14,500 nt of DNA from Zancudomyces culisetae (taxonomy: Eukaryota > Kickxellomycota > Harpellomycetes > Harpellales > Legeriomycetaceae), in contig LSSK01000475.1 of NCBI GenBank assembly GCA_001969505.1, positions 1 to 14,500 of the forward strand. The letters are read 5' to 3'. Below the pieces are notes generated by a model that was given only the letters and a program-made list of their open reading frames with translations, had not been told where the DNA came from and did no database searches. Positions 8,901 through 14,500 of this stretch are shown in pieces (within the stretch, counting starts at the first letter, position 1; the number at the start of each line of letters is the position of its first letter). A program made the translations under genes and the position numbers.

Positions 8901-9357
8901 GTTCACCTTCTTTTACAGATTCAACCTTTTCGTCTTTTGGAGCGTTTTTTGCAGTATTTTCGTCAAGCTCGTCATTTGAACAGTTGTCCTTGACCACTGC
9001 CCGTGTATCAGGTAGGCTGGAGGGTTCTGGTAATATCTCGGATTTGCTTTTTCTCCTCAGTTGTGTTTTACTCCTGTCGTATTCATCTTGTCCCAAAAGC
9101 TCAACCTCGTCCTCGTCTTTGCCCTTGCTCTTACCCTTACCCTTATCCTTGCCTTCATTTGCAGACTTACTTTCTTTTCCATCTTGTTCTTCTTGTGCCT
9201 TTGCTATTTCAGTAGAATTTAACCAAACCGATTTCTTTTGGTTTTCCTGCTGTAAACTATCCTCTTTTTGGATTTTTTCGACGCTGTTCTCCTGCTTTTG
9301 GATTGCATGTGAGCTTGCATCCGGTTCCCGCTCGTTTTCATTTATTTGTTTTTCCAT
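5992..9357 (-). CDS. SCAI: SCAI family protein with large low-complexity inserts
   Basis: A single uninterrupted frame of 1121 codons. Family blocks run in the expected order: EFEYLLEKSQSLFAGIRELP, FDVYARLWKFQQMHR and YGLRRWEVGEIASKIGQ (about 200-275), the tract YLREAYRFYKAI and MRYYARFIVVCL (288-331), IKFSDLTLDMYHML (447-460), NPHKYMLYK (520-528), YPGDLLPNTRKPMFIIVESP (680-699), FNQPLIVLMSP (711-721), and FARNFIVRHVICKFILKRH (about 962-980). Human SCAI is about 600 residues; the surplus here is a charged N-terminal extension (1-190), a Gln-rich insert (about 596-657), an Asn-rich insert (about 800-945) and a Thr/Asn/Ala-rich tail (after about 1030). In animals SCAI is a nuclear repressor of MRTF-SRF transcription and a partner in double-strand break repair; which role applies here cannot be read from sequence. 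It converges with PRP38 and diverges from NDUFAF7. Confidence 0.93.
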   Translation of the reverse strand: MEKQINENEREPDASSHAIQKQENSVEKIQKEDSLQQENQKKSVWLNSTEIAKAQEEQDGKESKSANEGKDKGKGKSKGKDEDEVELLGQDEYDRSKTQLRRKSKSEILPEPSSLPDTRAVVKDNCSNDELDENTAKNAPKDEKVESVKEGEPIEEKADNIQTQAQKSEILDTATNLDATIEQEKQEERRQEVVKDIVEEFEYLLEKSQSLFAGIRELPLAGNKQWRTHFQTTFDVYARLWKFQQMHRKILEDTNNYGLRRWEVGEIASKIGQVYYQYYMRTSETKYLREAYRFYKAIQDRQYFRGVQEIQNYALMIKKMRYYARFIVVCLVQQNSQEEILGLLNGLDNLIAGYSSIFNPVDKDEWGLVVKEVQVFLKAYESMMPKDELGNGLDMRIMDKEEDVSNTNTNVNVNVKAKWSCWQSTPQADDKSIIQHAVIVGNFYSQIKFSDLTLDMYHMLHCLEYEENQVGLTGETQLGSKPVATTTTGVSMAQVDEEHRERQNTDIAEDLKTPRVKIVNPHKYMLYKANCSSIMNTLANGYQQTGNQNGMMVYLSGEGNVNSEILSTQESEFVSGIKTNFQSISRNRPEKGNLALHKQQQEQMQQQGPAQSPSQNQSQTQGQQQQNQQQQSQQQQQSQQQQQQQQQQQDQTHQQSAAGNSETSVDEIDDFQLEPECIYPGDLLPNTRKPMFIIVESPNSASFKSMKSLFNQPLIVLMSPTKIPAKLNYNRLANGSLYTRFLLSPLLGLLSMCNITSINREVWVQIVDLYLQLENRMTAFIQKLCGSNIPNFNLLGSLVSKNTSILNSKSNINSVFDAKNKAMEKESDNSKCNAVKNEGTEDNTNININTNIDTNLNVDPDLSPNTKPSADVDPGVLPISTDAHPVNTNQSNTGTGTGNADNNDGNNLSTANVKGNNNNNNNNNNNNNNNNMTGGIGENADVSKVTNTFKRNVGYFISDYFARNFIVRHVICKFILKRHKYFDESEYLPSSNFRIPSNVDFSQLEALLYQILEMLRETEMFTFEQYKPANTTTTTTTTTTTTTISESNNYNANASASANTNANTNANTNANVNANANDNVNDNDNDDGDDSNKDCEKNNDQIGAKQDVNSGSSFASHNEVD
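6090..6290 (-). repeat. Low-complexity tail of SCAI: Thr run and Asn/Ala/Thr/Asp dipeptides
   Basis: In the coding direction, about twelve Thr codons (mixed ACC/ACT) are followed by Asn-Ala and Asn-Thr alternation that grades into Asn-Asp. The DNA is a patchwork of hexanucleotide tandem repeats. All frames stay open across it, which creates spurious ORFs on both strands. Confidence 0.85.
6565..6612 (-). repeat. AAC7-AAT9 run coding Asn16 in SCAI
   Basis: Sixteen Asn codons in a row: seven AAC, then nine AAT in coding direction. Each half is a pure triplet run, as expected from replication slippage. It sits in the insert that splits the conserved SCAI C-terminal blocks. Confidence 0.9.
7392..7566 (-). 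repeat. Gln-rich repeat insert in SCAI
   Basis: About 60 residues dominated by CAA and CAG codons with occasional Ser, Asn, Gly and Pro, lying between the conserved SCAI blocks near residues 556 and 677. Family members such as the human protein have only a short loop here. It is probably a disordered or coiled segment. Confidence 0.9.
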
Positions 9358-9807
9358 GTAAGTAGCCTTTGATTCGTATAAACTTTGTAACTATCTAATC
9401 AAACACGGTTATTTTAATATTATATACATTTAAAAAGTTGTAAAGTTTAGTTTATATCATAAATACACAATAATGCATTGTCTTTTATTATTATTATTTC
9501 TTTTTGGAGGAATATATTCTTTTTAACAACAGACTTCCTTGCTCCTTTGTTTCTTCATCATGATAGGTCCACAATCCCCCCTCCCCTCATCTCCTTCAGA
9601 AAAATAATTTGCCAGAAACATACACAATTTTTTTTTATGTTGATGAAATCCAAAATCCAATCTTTTTTTTTCTTCTTGTCAGTTAAGTTCAGATTGTAAA
9701 TGATTGATATACCTCATTAAGCTCTTTTCCTAGACAAAGAAAAAAAACCTTCAGCTATATATACTTTGATTTTTTTAATACCCCCCCCCCTCCAAATGGT
9801 TGTAAAT
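9358..9807. promoter_or_regulatory. Divergent intergenic promoter region between SCAI and NDUFAF7
   Basis: These 450 bp lie between the SCAI start and the chosen NDUFAF7 start. The SCAI side is A+T-rich with TA-rich patches near 9420-9430. The NDUFAF7 side has a C-rich patch at 9574-9592, T runs, a TATATATA-like segment near 9756-9763 and a run of ten C at 9781-9790 just before the start codon. No RNA gene or convincing ORF is visible. Confidence 0.55.
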
Positions 9808-11775
9808 ATGAGGTTATTTAATAGTTCTCGCAGGGTGTACTCGATAATTCCACTAGTCAAGCGTACAAGCTCATTATCGAAATTAGTAAGCTTACCCAAC
9901 AGCTTTAGGATAAATAGTCCAGCTATATTCACAAAACACTATTCAAGTTCGACGGAAAATGACAATAATAAGCTGGTCAGACATTTGAAACAAAAGATCT
10001 TGGCTACCGGGCCCATACCAATTTCAGAGTATATGAAACTGGCCTTAACAAGCCCTGTAGGAGGATATTACACCAGCAAAAGTGGGGAACAGGTGTTTGG
10101 TTCGACTGGTGATTTTGTGACTTCTCCTGAAATTAGCCAAATGTTTGGAGAGATTGTAATGATTTGGTATATTGCCCTGTGGGAAATGATGAAATGTCCA
10201 GGAAATATTGAAATTGTAGAACTCGGACCGGGAAAAGGAACATTGATGAGCGATATGTTGAGAGTAAGTAACATATTATACTTTAATTGTTTTTAAATAA
10301 ACATGGTATATGTGGAATATTCCTTTTTATTACACATACTCACTTTTAAAAGGTTATTAAATATCAAACGATTCCACTACCTTTAATCTAGACTGCAAAG
10401 AGGTTCAAGAGGTTTGGTGACAAAATTAAAAAAGTCCACATGATTGAAGCTAGTGAAGAGTTAAAAAACAACCAAAAAGTCAAACTTCTAGCTGGTGATC
10501 ATACAACAAACACTTCAAAATATGGAGACTATGAAATCAATTGGTATAGTAACATTGACGAACTTCAACTTTCAGGTAAACCTTTTTTCTTTTTTACATA
10601 TGCAAAACGAATACATTAGCTTTTTTTTTTTGTGGAATTCAACTTTTTCTGTAAATCCTTCCATCAACTTTCTTTATGTTTAGCTTATAACTCGTATCTC
10701 TACTGTCGATTTGATTCTAATAATTATATTAATAATACTAATGGTATGGTATGATATGGTATGGCATGGTATCTGATTTATTTAATAAATAGAGGGTTCA
10801 ACAGCATTCTTTATTGCACATGAATTCTTCGACGCATTGCCTATCCACAGGTTTGAATTAACAAGCTCTGGATGGGCAGAGATCATGGTAGATATCAATT
10901 CCAACAAAGAAGCAAAAGATAGCAATATCGTTGATGTTAACCGTCTTGATTCGGTTGTTACCACATATTCAGCTTCTGATTTATCCAAAAAGGCGGCACA
11001 AGACAAAGCTGACGACATGGAATTTAGATTTGTAAAAACAAAAAACCCAACATTGAACTCGACAGCATATCTGACGGATAGTATCTATAAAACCAAGTTT
11101 GAAGTTGGTGACAGTATTGAGGTTTCACCAGAATCAGCTAGTACTGCCCAGAAAATTGCAAAATTGATTGACAGTCATAATGGAGCAGGCCTGGTTATTG
11201 ATTATGGTCAGGATTGGACTCAGGGATCTACATTTAGGGTAAGTAAAACAAACTCTTAGCACGAATTGAATATATTTATGACTATTTTTATTTTTCCACA
11301 CAACACTGTTTTAACCGTGTTTCGTTTTATAGGGTATATCAAACCACAGATTTGTTCATCCACTTTCAAACCCAGGAAAGATCGATTTGACAGCAGATGT
11401 GGACTTTTTGTACCTGCGAAAAAACATTGCACCTTTTGGTAAGTACAGTACATTTCTCCCGTAGCTGTATACTGCAATTATAAACTTGTATTGGAAGTGA
11501 AGGCGTTGATCTATTAATAATATATATATTTTTATTAATAATACATGTGAATAGCTAAGACCTTTGGACCAATCGAACAGCAAGAGTTCCTGCACTCAAT
11601 GGGAATTCAAGAAAGATTAAAGCAGTTAGTACAGCTTGCGGCTAACGATGAGAAGCTGCAACATAGCCTTGTTGAGAGCTATAAACGGCTGACAGGTTCA
11701 ATGGCCATGGGTAAAATTTACAAGTTTATGGCTATTGTTAATAAGAACGTTGCCGAAAAACCTGTTCCTTTTTAA
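9808..11775 (+). CDS. NDUFAF7: NDUFAF7/MidA family mitochondrial protein arginine methyltransferase (five exons)
   Basis: Exons are 9808-10263, 10392-10575, 10793-11238, 11333-11438 and 11555-11775, giving 1413 nt and 470 residues, with GT-AG junctions throughout (GTAAGT three times, GTAAAC once; TAG acceptors). In animals NDUFAF7 symmetrically dimethylates an arginine of the complex I subunit NDUFS2 in the mitochondrial matrix during early assembly. Residues 1-45 are basic and Ser-rich without acidic residues, as in a mitochondrial presequence. The SAM-binding motif ELGPGKGTL is at 138-146; HEFFDALP at 223-230, VIDYG near the end of exon 3, DLTADVDF in exon 4 and GPIEQQEFLHSMGI in exon 5 are family hallmarks. 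In-frame ATGs at 9766 and 9796 also exist. I chose 9808 because it has A at -3, starts the presequence directly and avoids translating the C10 run; 9796 is a close alternative. Confidence 0.94.
10739..10772 (+). repeat. ATGGT pentanucleotide microsatellite in NDUFAF7 intron 2
   Basis: Imperfect tandem copies of ATGGT (with ATGAT and ATGGC variants) lie about 20 bp before the acceptor of the second intron. They occupy the place where a branch point and pyrimidine tract would be expected. Confidence 0.8.
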
Positions 11776-12473
11776 CCTTTCTTTTTAGATATAAATGTTT
11801 TTATCATTATTTTCTTCCCTCTGCTTTTTTTTTTCTAGACTTTGGAGGTATTTAAACCCGCCATTTTTTTCTTGACTATGTTTTATTTCCGCAAAACATT
11901 TCAATTGCTGCGTTTAAATGGTGTGTATACTTTGTCCTTAGCCAATAGATGCCGCTATTTGCGCGTAAATGCACGACTTTTGTATCCACAATAACTATAG
12001 AAAAAAATAGTTTGACAAATTTTCTTTTCATCAACCCATTTTGAATCCAAAAGCGCAAGTGAAAGTAATGGCGAAAATTAAATATCCAAGGATGATTAAG
12101 GTGGATCAGAGCCAGGTGTCAAATTCAAGACTAATTATATATTTATTAATTTCAACTCTTGTAATTAAGGATAAATATAGTTGTTGAAATATAATTAGAT
12201 TAGGTATAGAATATACTTTATATATAACATATATATTTTATTTTTTTCCAAAATTTGGAATACAATTAATCAATAAATGTTGATTTACTAGAAATATTAT
12301 AACACAATAAACTTTTTCAATAGTGAATTACAAAAAAGAATAGATTTATATCATATTTTACTCGTTTTTTGTTTTTTTTTGTTTTTTCAGTTTTACGTAC
12401 AAAACCATAAAAGCGGGCAAGAAAAAAATAGAAAAAGTCAAAGAAAAGTAAAAAGAAGAACGAGCGATATTCA
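11776..12473. other. Intergenic region downstream of NDUFAF7, upstream of the last gene
   Basis: Almost 700 bp without a convincing gene. The first 100 bp are T-rich 3' UTR-like sequence. A patch of higher GC at about 11885-12120 contains a 39-codon ORF (listed separately). A+T-rich sequence follows with TA repeats at 12216-12240, a 15-bp palindrome TTCCAAAATTTGGAA at about 12247-12261, AATAAA at 12272 and 12307, T runs at 12365-12388 and a purine-rich leader directly before the next start codon. No tRNA or other structured RNA is evident. Confidence 0.5.
12068..12187 (+). CDS. Possible 39-residue small ORF, unrecognised
   Basis: ATG to TGA with 39 codons. The N-terminal half is basic and polar (MAKIKYPRMIKVDQ), and residues about 22-33 are a short hydrophobic stretch (LIIYLLISTLVI) followed by a polar end. 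The start has G at -3 and +4. It is not similar to any family I recognise. In A+T-rich DNA such ORFs arise by chance, so this is only a candidate; it could also be an untranslated part of the neighbouring mRNA. Confidence 0.15.
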   Translation: MAKIKYPRMIKVDQSQVSNSRLIIYLLISTLVIKDKYSC

Positions 12474-14500
12474 ATGAATTTGGAAAAAGAAACACTAGAC
12501 ATTTTTCACCTAGTAACAACAGACAAGCAATGGAACCTTAAAACCGATCGGAAGGATTTTTTAAATCGGTTGGGAAAAATTGTTGAACCGATTGTTCTAG
12601 ATGAAGAGGAGCAAAAGATCGAGCTAGTCCAGATTGAAAGGGTTGTTGCAATATTAAAGATAAGTATATATAACTTGGTTTCTTTGTCTTTATCTTACTT
12701 TTCAGCAAAAGCTCATCACAGCTTAGCTGGCAGGACACATTTCTATTTCTATTTTTTTTAACTTTGTATTTATTTACTTTACCCTTTTTATTTAAAACAT
12801 CATTGCGTTTGAATTAACTATATTATAAAAAAAAACTCAAAACTAGTACGAGGTTATAAGCAAGTACAATGATAAAGAGCTAGTTAATGCTGGGATTGAG
12901 TATATCTCGCGGGTTTTGGTCATTAAGTATACACGAGTATCGGGTATAGAAAAAATCGGAGTGGTTGAATTGTTTTTGAACATCGTAACAAAAATACTAA
13001 AGGTGGTTTTGGCAGCGCAAAAAAACAAGCATTCTGAGAGTGTGGCCTATCAAAAGGTACTAATTACAGCTTGTGAAAACACCAACTCGGTCATAAACGC
13101 GCTTTTACTTTATGGTATGATTGATAACGAGGGAGAACGGACTAGTAATAATACTGGAATGTTGATTTGGAGTTTGACCGGGATCAACAATGTAGTTAGT
13201 GATTGTACAGACGAGTGTATTGGTGGCTGTTTGGTTGGTTTGATAAAGTTGGTTTCTCAGGTGCTTGTTAGTAATAAAGCGATTCAAATGACAGCAGGGA
13301 GTACAGAGATGGACAATGAACAAGAAAACCAAGAAAAAAAAATAATTGAGGTAGGCAGCGATCTTATCGAGAGTGTTGCCAAAGTGTTTTGTGAAGAAAA
13401 ATACAAAAGAGCAATATTTTTGCCAAATAGCCAAGATACCTGTAACATATACAAGAAGGTGTGTCAAAAGTTGTTGGGTCTAAACAAGGGACTTAATAAA
13501 TACTATAATAGTAATGCGATAAAACTTAAAAATACAGTGGCAAACGTGCTATTTTCACTTGTAAAAAACAACGAGCAATCTCTGTACAATGACATACTGG
13601 AAGGGATTCTAGCGGTTGAAATACATAGAATAATGGATTTAGAACTGTTGTTGGATGAGAATGAGACTGTTACTAACCAAGAAAACTCGAAACTAAAAAA
13701 GTACTATCAGCTGAATATTAAATACAGCGTAAAAATAGTTAAAAACTACATCAAGTTGATAATGAAGCACGGAATTGGGACAGGGATAATACAGAAAAAT
13801 ATGTCTCTCTTTCAAGAGATCTATGAACACATGGCTGCATTGTCCGAGGAAATGAGTGGTTCTCATCACTATAAAGATGAGGCTGAAAAACTCAATGGTA
13901 TCCTAACCCTGATCGAATTAAGAGTGTTGGAGCAGTGTGGTCTGAAACGAATCAGCGATAGTAATAGTAACAGTAATAACAGTAGAAGGAATCTTTTAAA
14001 AAATTATGCAATACTGAAGTCTATGGGATTAAATTTTGCAAAGTTCACACATAACCAACAATCAATGATTCTTGAGAATGGATTCCTCTCAAAAATAGCC
14101 AATATAGCAGATGCTGTAAAAAGCGAACTTGTTTTAAACACCGGGAATATAGATGAACTCACAACTCTTTATCTCGTGGTTCCTCAAAGCATCAAGGCTG
14201 GGCTGGGGATTGCTGGGTACAGAACATGGGAACTGGATACTTTCCAAATTATACTACAAAGTGTTGATGGAAGTTTGGCATGTTATTGTGTGACTCAATC
14301 CTATTTGTATTTGAAAAAAACCGGAATATATCCAGAAGAAAAACTATATAAAATATGTAAAAAAATGATCGAAATAGGCTCGCGTTTGAATAGAACCGAA
14401 AATAATAGCCGTGAAAATGGTGCTAGCTTATCATGCTTGACCAAAGTTTCACAATTCAATATCAAATTTTTCATAGCTGCAATGTGTAAAGAACTAAGCG
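12474..14500 (+). CDS. Unrecognised, probably helical-repeat protein (two exons seen; 3' end outside window)
   Basis: I do not recognise this gene. The ATG at 12474 is the first after an in-frame TAG at 12429-12431. Exon 1 (12474-12659) codes for 62 residues; exon 2 opens at 12847 after a TAG and stays open to the window edge, for 613 residues in all. Exon 2 cannot extend leftwards because the TAG at 12844-12846 is in frame. The protein is rich in Leu, Ile, Val, Lys and Asn with repeated amphipathic helix patterns (for example ELFLNIVTKILKVVLAAQ and KLKKYYQLNIKYSVKIV), no signal peptide and no clear membrane segment or catalytic motif. This looks like an ARM/HEAT-type alpha-solenoid; large nucleolar or transport factors are possible but unproven. 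The exon 1 donor appears to be ATAAGT rather than GTAAGT. Confidence 0.75.
12660..12846 (+). other. Probable intron with non-canonical AT donor (ATAAGT...TAG)
   Basis: The frame of exon 1 reaches stops at 12762 and exon 2 is blocked upstream by TAG at 12844, so an intron must lie between. The sequence after codon AAG at 12657-12659 is ATAAGTATATATAAC, identical to a typical donor here except A for G at position 1. The CTAG acceptor matches the other introns, and the phase 0 join is exact. GT alternatives: 12642 (GTTGTT, phase 0, losing six codons), or 12664 (GTATAT) with an acceptor AG at 12876-12877 that lacks a pyrimidine tract. Confidence 0.55.

Noticed and set aside
6055-9361. Plus-strand ORFs opposite SCAI, including a 195-residue one at 8774-9361
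   Set aside because: They are antisense shadows of a frame with clear SCAI homology; Ser/Leu/Val runs reflect the Gln, Asn and Glu/Lys codons of the other strand.
9717-9932. Minus-strand 71-residue ORF over the NDUFAF7 start
   Set aside because: It is antisense to the NDUFAF7 presequence exon, with no family similarity.
11876-12058. Minus-strand 60-residue ORF in the gap after NDUFAF7
   Set aside because: No recognisable motif, no supporting start context, and length within chance expectation for this composition.
12247-12261. Palindrome TTCCAAAATTTGGAA as an SRF (CArG) box, tempting given SCAI nearby
   Set aside because: A CArG box needs six A/T between CC and GG; here there are seven, and the site is about 3 kb from SCAI with two genes' sequence between.
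12474-14500. Assignment of the last gene to URB2 or another named nucleolar solenoid
   Set aside because: Only general helical character is visible; no specific motif could be matched by eye.

Overview
This is a stretch of nuclear DNA from an A+T-rich eukaryote. It holds five protein genes, all placed by reading frame and motif: (1) RRP5/PDCD11 on the minus strand, running off the left edge; (2) PRP38/PRPF38A on the plus strand, four exons; (3) a homologue of SCAI on the minus strand, one long uninterrupted frame; (4) NDUFAF7 (the MidA family) on the plus strand, five exons; (5) a plus-strand gene I do not recognise, running off the right edge. There is no prokaryotic signature, mobile element, CRISPR array, tRNA or rRNA that I can see.

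Organism: spliceosomal introns of about 95-220 nt, with GTAAG-type donors and invariable TAG acceptors, show a eukaryotic nuclear genome. NDUFAF7 implies aerobic mitochondria with complex I. Long Gln, Asn, Thr and Asn/Ala/Thr tracts, A-rich leaders before start codons and low GC fit an A+T-rich fungus (early-diverging or a basal yeast-like lineage) or an amoebozoan; I cannot decide between them. CTG codons fall at leucine positions in PRP38 and NDUFAF7, which argues for the standard code and against the CUG-Ser/Ala yeasts.

Layout: RRP5 (<1-3918, minus) and PRP38 (4731-5790, plus) diverge from an 812-bp intergenic region with a TATA-rich stretch and two near-perfect A-run/T-run palindromes. 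PRP38 and SCAI (5992-9357, minus) converge with only 201 bp between stop codons. SCAI and NDUFAF7 (9808-11775, plus) diverge from a 450-bp region. About 700 bp without a convincing gene follows, then the unrecognised gene (12474->14500). The two minus-strand genes show no intron over 1306 and 1121 codons, while all three plus-strand genes are spliced.

Functionally these are housekeeping genes rather than one pathway: pre-rRNA processing in the nucleolus (RRP5), spliceosome activation (PRP38), a nuclear regulator or repair factor (SCAI), and complex I assembly in the mitochondrial matrix (NDUFAF7). I found no convincing undescribed multi-gene system. The points most worth a second look are an apparent AT-AG intron in the last gene, the doubled A/T palindromes upstream of RRP5, the large low-complexity inserts in SCAI, and the identity of the last gene.
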